A stretch of 64,000 bases of DNA, taken from NCBI RefSeq assembly GCF_002811945.1, contig NZ_NPDX01000001.1, forward strand, positions 853,501 to 917,500, given 5' to 3'. The notes beneath the pieces were generated by a model. The model was not told the origin of the DNA, did not search any database, and saw nothing but the letters and a program-made list of their open reading frames with translations. Below, in pieces: positions 1 to 8,811 of this stretch. The stretch is from Leptospira harrisiae (GTDB lineage Bacteria > Spirochaetota > Leptospiria > Leptospirales > Leptospiraceae). Position 1 is the first letter of the stretch; every line of letters starts with the position of its first letter. The translations under genes were made by a program, and so were the position numbers.

Positions 1-963
1 TCCCGTTCCTAAAATCTTATCAGCAATACCGAATGAAAACGGATTTTTATTTATTTCTGTAGCTTGGTAAATGTTATCAACTCGGCCTTTGCCTCTTTGA
101 TAAGTAATCACCCTTGGATCACCTCGGCGATTTCCTTGGAATTTTGGGTGTTGCATAATTTGGTAAACGAAGTCATCAAAGTATCCGATGAAATCTACCA
201 TCCCTTCTTTTTTTGCTTGTTCTGCAGTGAAGATCCTTCCATCGCAAATTTCTTTAAGGCGAGTTTCTGTTACGTTTGGTCTCCCTTTTTTGACTACTTC
301 AAAAAATCGGCCATACAAACTATCAATAATCGATTGTAAGATTTTTCTTTGTTCTGGAGTCATTTCGGTCATTGGGGAACCAAGTGCTTTGTTTGGACCA
401 GATGTAAATGACTGATCTTTGACACCAATTTTATCCAAACCTTCTTTTACATTGAATCCGGACATGATGACTCCAACAGAACCTGTAACAGTTGTTGGGT
501 GAGCACCAATTGCGTCTGTAGCCATTGCTATGTAATAGGCACCGCTAGCTGCTGTATCCATAAATCCTGCAAAAACCGGAATGGATTTTCTGTTCTTAAA
601 TTTTAAGACTTCTTGGTAAATGATATCACTAGCTGTGACGGTTCCGCCCGGTGAGTTGATTTTTAAGATCACTGCTTTGACGTCAGGATCACGTTCTGCG
701 TATTTTAAGGATTCTTTGATCCTAGCTACCATTGATTCTGTTGGGGGACCAAAAAAAGAATCTTTGGAATCATCGGTAATCATTCCTTCGATGGAAATGA
801 TGACGATTTTTTCTTGATCTCTTCCGGCTATGAGTTTCTCTTCGAAATCAGCCTTGCCACTTTGCGGAAACAGGTTCATACTGTTTCCAATGACACAAGA
901 TTCGGTAAAGAGAACCGAAAGCAGAACGACGCAAACGAAAAGAAAAGGCTTTCTTGAAGGCAT
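1..963 (-). CDS. sppA: Signal peptide peptidase SppA-type serine protease, C-terminus cut by window edge
   Basis: This is a membrane-associated S49-family protease that degrades leftover signal peptides. It was translated by hand from ATG 963 and stays open for 321 codons to base 1, so the C-terminus lies outside the window. Residues 6-20 are hydrophobic and are followed by a cysteine at 23 in a loose lipobox (LFTESC), so it may be a lipoprotein. The S49 core is clear: NSPGG at 103-107, the nucleophile Ser140 in ASGAYY and the expected general-base Lys192 in SGPNKALGSP. It has a single protease domain, as in the short SppA type. It is transcribed away from the epimerase gene at 1019, with a 55-base spacer between them. 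Family assignment is firm. The exact substrate is inferred. Confidence 0.9.
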   Translation of the reverse strand, partial: MPSRKPFLFVCVVLLSVLFTESCVIGNSMNLFPQSGKADFEEKLIAGRDQEKIVIISIEGMITDDSKDSFFGPPTESMVARIKESLKYAERDPDVKAVILKINSPGGTVTASDIIYQEVLKFKNRKSIPVFAGFMDTAASGAYYIAMATDAIGAHPTTVTGSVGVIMSGFNVKEGLDKIGVKDQSFTSGPNKALGSPMTEMTPEQRKILQSIIDSLYGRFFEVVKKGRPNVTETRLKEICDGRIFTAEQAKKEGMVDFIGYFDDFVYQIMQHPKFQGNRRGDPRVITYQRGKGRVDNIYQATEINKNPFSFGIADKILGTG

Positions 964-1018
964 ACAAACCTTTCTAAGATCGCAAACTATGACTTCAATC
1001 ATTTTTGGGAGATAAATC

Positions 1019-1915
1019 TTGTACCAACTGAAAACAAAACAGTCTTGTTTTGAAATCCACCCAACCGGTGGTGGCCAATGGCTCGGTTTGCATCTTTTAT
1101 CGCCAGTGGACGGAAAATCCGTATCTGTGGTATCAGGCCACAGGGCTCCTGATCCTTTTTTTGCTTCAGGTTCTTTTTTGATGTTTCCTTGGGTGAATCG
1201 ACTAGAACCGAACCCTTGGGCCCGGGAACCATTTTATCCCAGTACCCACTGGCTGACTGATGGGAACGGGATCCCTCTGCATGGCCTCTACCACAATCTA
1301 CCCAGGCATCTGGTGGTAGAAAAGATCAGTGATGGGGTTTCTTATGTGGAATTTGAAATGGAAATTCCTACAAGTTGGAAAGGAAGTTTGCTTTCCAAAA
1401 TCAAAGTAAAAGAATGTTACCAATTGTTTCCATCGGAGTTAAAAATCATCTACCGATTGACCAACGAATCCGATACAGAATTTCCGTTTGCATTGGGAAT
1501 TCATCCTTACTTTCGATGGAATGAGGATGAATCTATCGATGATCTTTTTTTAATTGGAAGTGGGTTTCATAAAGTGAAGTTAGGAGACTATCTTTTGCCT
1601 GAAAAAATCCAGAAAGAAGATGTGGTTTTGAATTCAGAAGAAACTCTTATGGGAAAAAACTTGGATGATTTATATGCATCCATTGATGGAAATAATTCTT
1701 ATATTGGTCTTTTCTCTATGAATAAAAAAGAAAAACTCATCATCGAAGGGGGTGAGTTTTATCAGGTATATACTCCACAAGATCGAAGATCTATAGCGAT
1801 AGAACCTATGACAGGCACTGGGAACTTTTTACATTTCCCTGGTGGTAATCCTAAAACGATTGCACCTAAGACGGAAAAAATGATCGAATTTCGCATTCGA
1901 TTGGATCGTTTTTAA
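1019..1915 (+). CDS. Aldose 1-epimerase family protein (galactose mutarotase-like)
   Basis: This 298-residue protein belongs to the aldose 1-epimerase fold, which interconverts alpha and beta anomers of hexoses or hexose phosphates. Visible active-site elements are LHGL with His88, GIHPYF with His162, and SIAIEPMTG, whose Glu should be the general base. The start is TTG 1019, with GGGAG about eight bases upstream. No signal peptide is seen, so it should be cytoplasmic. The gene stands alone between sppA and a small HTH gene. The substrate cannot be told from sequence. A glucose-6-phosphate 1-epimerase role is an alternative. Confidence 0.82.
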   Translation: MYQLKTKQSCFEIHPTGGGQWLGLHLLSPVDGKSVSVVSGHRAPDPFFASGSFLMFPWVNRLEPNPWAREPFYPSTHWLTDGNGIPLHGLYHNLPRHLVVEKISDGVSYVEFEMEIPTSWKGSLLSKIKVKECYQLFPSELKIIYRLTNESDTEFPFALGIHPYFRWNEDESIDDLFLIGSGFHKVKLGDYLLPEKIQKEDVVLNSEETLMGKNLDDLYASIDGNNSYIGLFSMNKKEKLIIEGGEFYQVYTPQDRRSIAIEPMTGTGNFLHFPGGNPKTIAPKTEKMIEFRIRLDRF

Positions 1916-1971
1916 AAAAATATCATCTCTTTAACGAACAATCTGTCTAAGGTAGAGAGGTTAGTTCAACA

Positions 1972-2181
1972 ATGTCAGATGCCCTAGTGAACACATGCAA
2001 ACAAATCAGTAAAAATTTATTAGAGATTAAATATTTCGCTGAAAAGAAAAACACTAGCCGAACTTCTGTTTACCGAGCTTTGCAAGATAAAAAAATCAAT
2101 GAAGTCGTGATTGGAAAAAACTCTCGTTTTATCATTTTGGATGATTCTGCGAAGAAGTGGAAACCTGGTAGACAGTCCTAA
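1972..2181 (+). CDS. Small helix-turn-helix-like protein
   Basis: This is a 69-residue basic protein with an ATG start and GAGAGG upstream. Residues about 18-50 (IKYFAEKKNTSRTSVYRAL) look like a helix-turn-helix in which the recognition helix would be TSRTSVYRAL. It therefore resembles the small excisionase- or MerR-like DNA-binding modules. No further domain is present. Its last 50 bases overlap the 3' end of the convergent gene on the minus strand. No prophage or toxin partner is next to it. The DNA-binding role is inferred only from the helix pattern. Confidence 0.6.
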   Translation: MSDALVNTCKQISKNLLEIKYFAEKKNTSRTSVYRALQDKKINEVVIGKNSRFIILDDSAKKWKPGRQS

Positions 2182-2980
2182 ATTCTAATTCATTTTCAAA
2201 AAGATTTTCCTCCTTCCATTCTGATTGGATTTGGGGTTGGATCACATTCCATATTTCTTTAGGAATTTGGTTTCTGATCGTGTTCGGCAAAACAGAACGA
2301 AATCCAAAGTAAGGTAACAGATATTCGTCGGTTTCTTTTTCGAGTAAATATCCTAAAAAGCTGTAAAATACCTTACCAATCGTTTCATCAATATGTTTGT
2401 CTCGTGTTTTAACATACATTTCTGCAAACTTTGGATAAGGGTGTTTAAATTCTTTTTTGATCCATCGATATTGAATGGATTTTAGGTATCCCGTACGAAA
2501 GTAGATTTTTTTTTCTCCTGAGTTCACAATGGGAATGGAATGGGGAAGAGAATCTTCCTCTAATCTCAAATCCATTCGCAGTTTTGTGAATCCTAAATTC
2601 ATCCAAACAATTGAAAGGGGAGTGTTCCAAAATTGATTCCATATAAATCCAAAACCATTTTGGATAGTTTTTCTTTTTTTTAAGAAAATAAAATCTCGTA
2701 AAATATCGGTTAGATTATCGAGTTTTTTTTGTGTATATCTATTTGGTGTGAGCCAGTGCTTAAGACTTTGCCAAAATGATAAACTTAAATTTAGATTGAT
2801 ACTTAACTTTGTTTTTCCTAATGCTTTTGGTTCAGTATTCCAATCCATCACAACCGCAGGACGAAAAAAGGAAAAGCCATCCTCCTCCCAGTCCAAACAG
2901 ATTTGTTTCAATTGGGTCTCTGTCATAGGGAGATGTTCTAAAGAAATCGCAATCGGGAGTGTTTTTTGGATTTTCCGCAT
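2132..2980 (-). CDS. Conserved hypothetical protein, 282 aa
   Basis: No family was recognised. The protein starts at ATG 2980, has no signal peptide and no convincing membrane segment, and is rich in Trp, Phe and Lys. A Leu/Lys-rich amphipathic stretch lies around residues 75-110. The gene is divergent from the LOG-family gene at 3015, with only 34 bases between the starts. It converges on the mini HTH gene with a 50-base overlap at the 3' ends. Length and steady codon use favour a real gene, but nothing points to function. Confidence 0.65.
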   Translation of the reverse strand: MRKIQKTLPIAISLEHLPMTETQLKQICLDWEEDGFSFFRPAVVMDWNTEPKALGKTKLSINLNLSLSFWQSLKHWLTPNRYTQKKLDNLTDILRDFIFLKKRKTIQNGFGFIWNQFWNTPLSIVWMNLGFTKLRMDLRLEEDSLPHSIPIVNSGEKKIYFRTGYLKSIQYRWIKKEFKHPYPKFAEMYVKTRDKHIDETIGKVFYSFLGYLLEKETDEYLLPYFGFRSVLPNTIRNQIPKEIWNVIQPQIQSEWKEENLFENELEFRTVYQVSTSSQNHPK

Positions 2981-3014
2981 TTTTTATACCATTCGGTCGA
3001 TCTATGATAACAAG

Positions 3015-3779
3015 ATGAATGATTTAGCCTTTGAGAATCAAAGTTTTTTATGGGGAAATGAAGCCGGCCCCATCCGTATCCTTTCCGAATACCTTCACCC
3101 TAAGGCAGAATTCCAAGAACATGGAATCACCGATACAATTGTTGTATTTGGTTCTGCACGGATTCCTTCCCCGGAAACTCCCAAACAAAATCCTCCTTCA
3201 CCCATTGAATCTTTAAGTCATTATTACAAAGAAGCCAGCGAATTTTCGCGATTGATTTCCGAATGGGCTGACTTGTTAAAAAAGGAAACTCCTACTAGAA
3301 ACTTACATATTTGTACTGGTGGCGGACCTGGGATCATGGAAGCCGGGAATCGGGGAGCAAGAGAGGCGGGATCCAAATCGGTCGCCCTAAACATCGTACT
3401 CCCACATGAACAACATGTGAATCCTTATGTGGATCCAGAACTTGCTTTTGAATTTCATTATTTTTTTATGAGAAAACTTTGGTTTATGAAAACTTGTAGG
3501 GGAATGGTTGCCTTTCCTGGTGGGTTTGGAACCTTTGATGAACTTTTTGAAACCTTAACTTTGGTCCAAACAGGAAAAAAAACGAAAATCCCTATCCTTT
3601 TGTATGGGACGGAGTTTTGGACTCAGGTGATCAATTTCAAAAAACTGGCAGAGATGCGATTGATTTCGGAAGAAGATCTACAATTGTTTGGGTTTGCCGA
3701 CACGCCCATCGATGCACTTCGATTCTTTCAGGAAAAGATTCGTTTCGAATTGACCCATTCTGAGGGTACAAAAACATAG
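3015..3779 (+). CDS. LOG-family protein (TIGR00730-like nucleoside monophosphate phosphoribohydrolase)
   Basis: This 254-residue protein carries both hallmarks of the LOG family: TGGGPGIMEA at about 101-110 and PGGFGTFDE at about 168-176. Family members hydrolyse the N-glycosidic bond of nucleoside 5'-monophosphates (cytokinin-activating enzymes, PpnN-like proteins) and were long misnamed lysine decarboxylases. The open frame runs much further upstream, but ATG 3015 was chosen because the 89 codons before it are antisense to the divergent gene and have no family similarity. The ribosome binding site is weak. rpmB follows 18 bases downstream. The natural substrate is unknown. Confidence 0.85.
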   Translation: MNDLAFENQSFLWGNEAGPIRILSEYLHPKAEFQEHGITDTIVVFGSARIPSPETPKQNPPSPIESLSHYYKEASEFSRLISEWADLLKKETPTRNLHICTGGGPGIMEAGNRGAREAGSKSVALNIVLPHEQHVNPYVDPELAFEFHYFFMRKLWFMKTCRGMVAFPGGFGTFDELFETLTLVQTGKKTKIPILLYGTEFWTQVINFKKLAEMRLISEEDLQLFGFADTPIDALRFFQEKIRFELTHSEGTKT

Positions 3780-3797
3780 CGAAACAAGGTAATAATT

Positions 3798-4082
3798 ATG
3801 GCTAGAACATGTGTAGTAACCGGAAAAGGAACGACGGCAGGGAACAATGTATCCCATTCTCATAAAAAGAACCGCCGTATCTGGAAGGTGAATGTGATCA
3901 CAAAGAAAATCTTTTTAGAAGACGAGAACCGTTGGGTTCGCGTTAAGATTTCTACACGTGCTTTGCGAACTCTTCGTAAAAAAGGTTTGAAAGTGGCAAT
4001 TAAAGACCACGGCGGCGATATCACTGCCATCACTCCTAAAAAATACGTAGGAATCACTCCAAAAGCACAACCAGCAGCTTAA
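3798..4082 (+). CDS. rpmB: 50S ribosomal protein L28
   Basis: This is a large-subunit ribosomal protein of 94 residues. The N-terminus [20 protein letters not shown] and the middle segment RRIWKVN are typical of L28. It lacks the four-cysteine zinc set of the C+ type. The long basic C-terminus ends in an alanine-rich tail. The start is ATG with AAGG upstream. It lies between the LOG-family gene and nth on the same strand. There is no L33 gene beside it, unlike many bacteria. Confidence 0.95.
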   Translation: MARTCVVTGKGTTAGNNVSHSHKKNRRIWKVNVITKKIFLEDENRWVRVKISTRALRTLRKKGLKVAIKDHGGDITAITPKKYVGITPKAQPAA

Positions 4083-4105
4083 GTTTTTAAGACTGCCATT
4101 TTGGA

Positions 4106-4747
4106 TTGAAACAATCCAGAAAAACACCAAAAATCACCGAAGTCTACCGCCTCCTTGAGGCGGAGTTCGGTGCCGTAGAAACTCCCCTTTTTTTTACTAA
4201 ACCTTACGAATTGGCAATTGCTGTCATTCTCAGTGCACAGTGTACGGACGAACGAGTCAACACAGTCACACCAGAACTCTTCCGAACCTTTCCCACTCTT
4301 GAATCATTTGCCAAAGCGCCGCTTGCGGCCATAGAGAAAAAAATCTTTTCAACCGGGTTTTATAAAAACAAAGCCAAAAGCATCCAAGGTTTTGCTCGTA
4401 TGGTTCTAGAAGAATTTGGTGGTGAAATTCCAAAGACTATGGAGGAGGCCATCCAACTTCCTGGGTTTGGAAGAAAAACTGCCAATGTGGTACTCGCTGA
4501 AATTTATGGAGTGGTGGAAGGTTTTGTCGTAGATACTCATGTAAAACGACTCACCAAACGATTGGGTTTCACAAAAAAAACTGACCCCGTTCAAATTGAA
4601 CGGGAAATGATGAAAATTACCCCTAAGGAGATTTGCCGAAACCTATCTCTGTACCTAATATTTCTCGGTCGTAAGTACTGCCAGGCCCGCCGGACATTTT
4701 GTTCGGCTTGTCCACTTTCTGCCCTATGTCCTTCATTTTCGGAGTAG
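4106..4747 (+). CDS. nth: Endonuclease III (DNA glycosylase/AP lyase)
   Basis: This base-excision repair enzyme removes oxidised pyrimidines and cleaves the AP site. The 213 residues contain the helix-hairpin-helix LPGFGRKTA (118-126) with catalytic Lys124, then VDTHV with catalytic Asp143. The 4Fe-4S cluster motif C-x6-C-x2-C-x5-C sits at Cys192, 199, 202 and 208. The start is TTG 4106 without a strong ribosome binding site. The 3' end, which encodes the iron-sulfur cluster motif, overlaps the end of a minus-strand gene by 125 bases. Since all four cysteines are present, the nth frame is certainly the constrained one. Confidence 0.95.
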   Translation: MKQSRKTPKITEVYRLLEAEFGAVETPLFFTKPYELAIAVILSAQCTDERVNTVTPELFRTFPTLESFAKAPLAAIEKKIFSTGFYKNKAKSIQGFARMVLEEFGGEIPKTMEEAIQLPGFGRKTANVVLAEIYGVVEGFVVDTHVKRLTKRLGFTKKTDPVQIEREMMKITPKEICRNLSLYLIFLGRKYCQARRTFCSACPLSALCPSFSE

Positions 4748-5456
4748 GTTTTTCTAATCCTTCTTCAGTTTCTGATTCCTTTCTTTGTTTCCAAGAACGA
4801 TTTCTATCTGATAAATTAATCGATTCTAATTTATAATCCAAACGAATTAAGTTTCGTTTACGAAAGAATAAATTTAAAGTTCCAAGCCTACCATAGTCTT
4901 TTGGACATTCAATTTGGTGTACGTTCGATAAATATCGAAAACGAGAAAGTGGTTTCCCCTCGACAAGAAGGAAGAGAGGAATTTCAGGATGATTCTGCCA
5001 AGGGAGGAGTGGGATTTTGGTTTCGTCGTCGCTATTGACATAGACAATCCAACCATCATAGTCCTCAATATTTTTGACATCGATGAGCTCCTGGATAGAA
5101 CCTAAACCAAGTTTGACGGGACCATGGTTCATTTCTCTGGGTTTCCCAAGAGTGAATCCATCAAATGGAAATTCCAATGGTTTATCTTTGGGAGTAAAAG
5201 GGTACAACATGTACCCTTTCCCACGTTTGAGGTCCAAATCCATTTTTTCTCTTTCGACAAATCCAAGTAGGGCACTGAGTCCCCCACGTCCTTCTTCATC
5301 CATTCTAGTAAAGAGTTCTTTCCCGCAGTGGAAAAAGATACGTAAAGGTCTGTCTTCTAGGCTTGGATGTGCGAAGGAAACGGTGGAGAGAAGAAAAATC
5401 CCGAATGTAACACTGCGAAACGGGTATCTTCCAAGAAAGGAAAGACGGATATTCAT
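4623..5456 (-). CDS. Conserved hypothetical exported protein
   Basis: This 277-residue protein starts at ATG 5456. The open frame extends to 5603, but the chosen start gives a good signal peptide: basic MNIRLSFLGR, a hydrophobic core FGIFLLSTV, then SFA-HP. The rest is soluble, with an acidic/basic, probably disordered tail after about residue 215. That tail is encoded antisense to the iron-sulfur cluster end of nth. No domain was recognised. It is probably periplasmic or surface-exposed. The gene is divergent from the UbiA-family gene at 5550. Confidence 0.7.
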   Translation of the reverse strand: MNIRLSFLGRYPFRSVTFGIFLLSTVSFAHPSLEDRPLRIFFHCGKELFTRMDEEGRGGLSALLGFVEREKMDLDLKRGKGYMLYPFTPKDKPLEFPFDGFTLGKPREMNHGPVKLGLGSIQELIDVKNIEDYDGWIVYVNSDDETKIPLLPWQNHPEIPLFLLVEGKPLSRFRYLSNVHQIECPKDYGRLGTLNLFFRKRNLIRLDYKLESINLSDRNRSWKQRKESETEEGLEKPTPKMKDIGQKVDKPNKMSGGPGSTYDREILGTEIGFGKSP

Positions 5457-5549
5457 AATTTGGGACCTTGGTTCTAAGAACGGAAGAAATCGAATCTGAA
5501 TGAACCAAAAAACCTTCAGTCTGTCTAATCTAAGGGCAGAAAGGATGCC

Positions 5550-6458
5550 ATGAACTTCTTTAAAAATCTTATTCTTTACGCTAAAATGGTAAAATTTTCC
5601 CACACACTCTTTGCCTTGCCCTTCGCAGGGATTAGTTTCCTCCTGGCCTATCTTGAATCCACTCTAGATACCGGTGACTTACTTCGAATTGGAGCCCTTG
5701 TGCTTGTTTGTATGGTCACTGCGCGCAGTGCTGCCATGGGATTCAACCGGTATGTCGATTCGGAAATTGATGAAAAAAACCCAAGAACCCAAAATAGAGA
5801 AATCCCTTCTGGAAAAATTTCCAAACTTTCGGCTCTTCTCTTCATTGGGCTTTCCTCTTTTATTTTTATTTTTGCCAGTTTCTTTGTAAACAAACTGGCA
5901 TTTTTACTCTCTTTTCCTGCTCTTTTTGTTTTATTCCTTTATTCACTCACCAAAAGATTCACCTTGTTTTGCCATTTGGTTTTGGGGTTTGCAATTTCCC
6001 TTGCCCCTCTTGGTGCTTGGATTGCCATCACAGAAACGGTGAACTTGGTTCCAATTTTATTTTCTTTGGGATTACTCTTTCATATCTCCGCCTTTGATGT
6101 GTTATATGCCATTCAGGATATGGATTTTGATGCCAAAGAAAATCTTCATAGCATTCCTTCTCGTTTAGGGGAAACCAAATCAAGGGCCATTGCTATCATT
6201 CTCCATGTTTTTTCCTTTTTATTTTTTATCTTTGCGGGAATTAGTGCCGGACTTGGACTTATGTATTTCCTTATCCTTTCGGTAATTGGAATTTTAGTTT
6301 TGTATGAACATAAAATTTCATACGAGTACAAATCTAAAGATTTACCGATTGTTTTTTATCAAATCAATTCATGGATTAGTGTGGTTTTATTCCTTGCGAT
6401 TTTATTTGATAAGTGGAATGAGTTTTTATTAAAAATTTCTTCGGGTATTAGTTTCTAA
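5550..6458 (+). CDS. UbiA-family prenyltransferase (UbiA/MqnP-like)
   Basis: This is an integral membrane enzyme that attaches a polyprenyl chain to an aromatic ring during quinone synthesis. The 302 residues form about eight membrane segments. The first Asp motif is N66-x3-D70-x3-D74 (NRYVDSEID followed by [12 protein letters not shown]). The second is D190-x3-D194 ([18 protein letters not shown]). This signature is that of the UbiA-like group which includes the menaquinone (futalosine route) enzyme MqnP. The stop codon overlaps the ATG of the UbiX-like gene by one base, which implies coupled translation. Substrate assignment is inference. UbiA proper and MenA-like enzymes remain possible. 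Confidence 0.87.
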   Translation: MNFFKNLILYAKMVKFSHTLFALPFAGISFLLAYLESTLDTGDLLRIGALVLVCMVTARSAAMGFNRYVDSEIDEKNPRTQNREIPSGKISKLSALLFIGLSSFIFIFASFFVNKLAFLLSFPALFVLFLYSLTKRFTLFCHLVLGFAISLAPLGAWIAITETVNLVPILFSLGLLFHISAFDVLYAIQDMDFDAKENLHSIPSRLGETKSRAIAIILHVFSFLFFIFAGISAGLGLMYFLILSVIGILVLYEHKISYEYKSKDLPIVFYQINSWISVVLFLAILFDKWNEFLLKISSGISF

Positions 6459-7054
6459 TGAAACTAGTAGTTGGCCTTGCCGGTGCTAGTGGAAGTATTT
6501 ATGCTGCCCGGTTCCTTCGTGCTTTGTCTGAGATAGAAGGCGAAACCTACATCACAGCAAGTCCAGCTGCCTTACGTATTTTTTCCGAAGAGTATGAAAC
6601 GAAGGTAGAGTCAGCAGAAGAGATTCTATCTTTTGTAGAATCAAAATGGAAACCTCAAACCAAACACAAGTTTCATATTCGTAATTTTTTCGATATTGGA
6701 TCTGATATTGCCAGTGGTTCGAACACTTGGGATGCAATGGTTGTGATTCCCTGCAGTATGAAAACGGTGGCTTCGATGTCGCAAGGCCTCACAGAAAATC
6801 TAATTGAGAGAGCGGCTGATGTCACTTTGAAGGAAAGAAGAAGACTGATCGTTGTGCCAAGAGAAACTCCCTACAACCGCATCCATCTTAAAAATCTTCT
6901 TAGTTTGGATGAGGCTGGTGCCATCATTCTTCCTGCATCTCCTGGATTTTATCAAATGCCAAAAACATTAGATGACTTGGGAGATTTTATCGCCGGAAGG
7001 ATCTTTGGTTTACTGGGCGTAAACCAAACTCTATTTCCTAAGTGGTTGGGGTAA
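6458..7054 (+). CDS. ubiX: UbiX-like flavin prenyltransferase
   Basis: UbiX-family proteins make prenylated FMN, the cofactor of UbiD-type decarboxylases. The 198 residues begin [20 protein letters not shown], the usual FMN-binding GASGS motif. Later elements are [14 protein letters not shown] and [14 protein letters not shown], both expected in the family. The length is normal. The gene is translationally coupled to the upstream prenyltransferase (TAATG overlap). This makes a two-gene quinone module, although no UbiD partner lies in the window. Its last 17 bases overlap the convergent thioesterase gene. Confidence 0.92.
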   Translation: MKLVVGLAGASGSIYAARFLRALSEIEGETYITASPAALRIFSEEYETKVESAEEILSFVESKWKPQTKHKFHIRNFFDIGSDIASGSNTWDAMVVIPCSMKTVASMSQGLTENLIERAADVTLKERRRLIVVPRETPYNRIHLKNLLSLDEAGAIILPASPGFYQMPKTLDDLGDFIAGRIFGLLGVNQTLFPKWLG

Positions 7055-7451
7055 AGTGCCGAAAGTAAGCCGTTGGTTTTCCATTGTCACCTAAACATAC
7101 GTAGGTGATGTCACTTTCAATCACCGCAGACATTTTTCCAGTTTGTGGATTGTTCGTGATGGCCAAAGTGCGAGAGGTCACAGAAGATTTTCCATATTTT
7201 ACAATTTTTCCGTAAATTTGGATGATGTCTCCGGCCCGAGCAGGGGAACGAAATACCACATTGTCCATACTCATGGTGACAATATTGGTATAACGAATTT
7301 TATTCATTACATACATTGCCATCCCTTCATCAATCCAAGAGAGCATTTTCCCCCCAAATAGATTATTATGGTAGTTCAAATCGTCTGGTTGGACCAGGTG
7401 TTGGGTGACCAGTTCCATATCTTGGAGTTTGTTCTGAATCGTATCGACCAT
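7038..7451 (-). CDS. Hotdog-fold acyl-CoA thioesterase (YciA-like)
   Basis: This is a 137-residue single hotdog-domain enzyme that should hydrolyse acyl-CoA to free acid and CoA. Typical features are [17 protein letters not shown] followed by [10 protein letters not shown]. These contain the Asn/His and Asp residues of the acyl-CoA thioesterase active site. ATG 7451 was chosen although the frame stays open to 7535, because the upstream codons look like promoter sequence and family members begin near this point. It is divergent from pyrB with a 66-base spacer. Chain-length preference is unknown. Confidence 0.85.
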   Translation of the reverse strand: MVDTIQNKLQDMELVTQHLVQPDDLNYHNNLFGGKMLSWIDEGMAMYVMNKIRYTNIVTMSMDNVVFRSPARAGDIIQIYGKIVKYGKSSVTSRTLAITNNPQTGKMSAVIESDITYVCLGDNGKPTAYFRHFTPTT

Positions 7452-7517
7452 AAATACCAAAAAATATGTTTTCGATTTATTCGATACCAAAAACCCTTGA
7501 GAAAAGATTTCCGAACT

Positions 7518-8450
7518 ATGTACTCCTACTCCCACAAAAACATCTTAGACACCCTCCAATTTTCCAAAGAAGACTTGGATTTTTTAATCGAAAAAACAAA
7601 CCGTATGAGTGTCCTTCACGAATCGGGGGAAGCGTTTGGAATTCTGAATGGAAAACTCCTTGCCTCCTTATTTTTTGAAGCAAGCACACGAACACGTATG
7701 TCATTTGAAGCAGCGATGGAGAGGCTTGGGGGAAGGCTCATCTCAACAGTGGGATTCCAGTTCTCTTCGATCTCAAAGGGCGAAACTCTTTATGATACCA
7801 TGAAGATGATTGAAGCCTATGTGGACATAGCAGTCATCCGCCATCCTGTAGAAGGGTCATCTCGGATTGCAGCAGGGGCAGTGAACATTCCCGTCATCAA
7901 TGCAGGAGATGGAGCGGGCCAACATCCCACACAGGCTCTTCTTGATTTATACACCATAGTTTCTGAGAAAGGAAAAATCGAAGGACTAAACATTGCCTTT
8001 ATCGGAGATCTAAAATACGGAAGGACCATCCATTCCCTAATCAATCTTTTAAGACATTATCCAGTTCACTTATATCTCATTAGTCCTGAAGAATTAAAAC
8101 TCCCTGAAAAGTACAAAAAGAACTTGGAAGGGTTTCCTATGACTTGGGAAGAAACCACAGACATCAAAGCATTTTGGGATGCTGATGTTGCTTATGTGAC
8201 AAGGATCCAAGAAGAACGATTTCCAGATCACAGAGAATACGAAAAACTAAAAGATATTTATAAGGTGAACAAAGAACTAGTTCTTGCCTCCAAAAAAGAC
8301 ACAACCATCCTCCATCCACTCCCACGTGTGAATGAACTTTCTACGGATGTAGATGATTTACCGAATGCAGCTTACTTCCGTCAGGCGAAATATGGTGTGG
8401 TGGTCAGAATGGTTTTACTTTGTCTGAGTCTCGGAGTGGATTTTGACTAA
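7518..8450 (+). CDS. pyrB: Aspartate carbamoyltransferase catalytic chain
   Basis: This enzyme catalyses the committed step of pyrimidine synthesis: carbamoyl phosphate plus aspartate gives N-carbamoyl-aspartate. The 310 residues carry the carbamoyl-phosphate loop STRTRMSFE (from residue 56), [11 protein letters not shown], and the aspartate-site motif HPLPRVNE. The start at ATG 7518 gives the standard length. No pyrI regulatory chain lies next to it. The 3' end overlaps the DUF2203 gene by eight bases. The Shine-Dalgarno sequence of that next gene (GGAG at 8433) lies inside pyrB. Confidence 0.95.
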   Translation: MYSYSHKNILDTLQFSKEDLDFLIEKTNRMSVLHESGEAFGILNGKLLASLFFEASTRTRMSFEAAMERLGGRLISTVGFQFSSISKGETLYDTMKMIEAYVDIAVIRHPVEGSSRIAAGAVNIPVINAGDGAGQHPTQALLDLYTIVSEKGKIEGLNIAFIGDLKYGRTIHSLINLLRHYPVHLYLISPEELKLPEKYKKNLEGFPMTWEETTDIKAFWDADVAYVTRIQEERFPDHREYEKLKDIYKVNKELVLASKKDTTILHPLPRVNELSTDVDDLPNAAYFRQAKYGVVVRMVLLCLSLGVDFD

Positions 8451-8811
8451 AAAATTTTGGACACTCATTGAAGCAAGGGAGGTTCTCCCATTGGTTCGTG
8501 ATATTACCCGCGAATATTATTTAAGAGCTAGTGTTCTTGCTGATGACATTCGGAATAAACCATTACCAGAAAATATTCTAGAAGCTAAAGAAGAAGAAAT
8601 CAGTGAGATTGTAAAACATTGGACAAATGAAATTTTGGCAATGCAGATTGATGTGAAAGGATTGTGGTTGGTTGATTTTGACCATGGCACCGGGTTCTAT
8701 TGTTGGACCTGGGGCGAAGAAGATGTGTTATACGAACACGGTTATTTTGAAGGATTTAGATCGAGAAAACTCATAGAGGAAAATAAAGAAGAAAATGACT
8801 CAGATAAATGA
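8443..8811 (+). CDS. DUF2203 family protein
   Basis: This is a 122-residue cytosolic protein. The pattern [17 protein letters not shown] at the start, GLWLVDFD in the middle and [19 protein letters not shown] near the end fits the DUF2203 family, whose function is unknown. The TTG start at 8443 is supported by GGAG six bases upstream and overlaps the pyrB stop. The 3' end overlaps dapL by 17 bases. The three genes therefore form a tight unit, so a role linked to amino acid or nucleotide metabolism is possible but unproven. Confidence 0.8.
   Translation: MTKKFWTLIEAREVLPLVRDITREYYLRASVLADDIRNKPLPENILEAKEEEISEIVKHWTNEILAMQIDVKGLWLVDFDHGTGFYCWTWGEEDVLYEHGYFEGFRSRKLIEENKEENDSDK

Noticed and set aside
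5074..5499. 141-residue plus-strand open frame
   Set aside because: It is antisense to the exported hypothetical protein gene. Its Pro/Ser/Arg-rich composition and lack of a ribosome binding site suggest a shadow.
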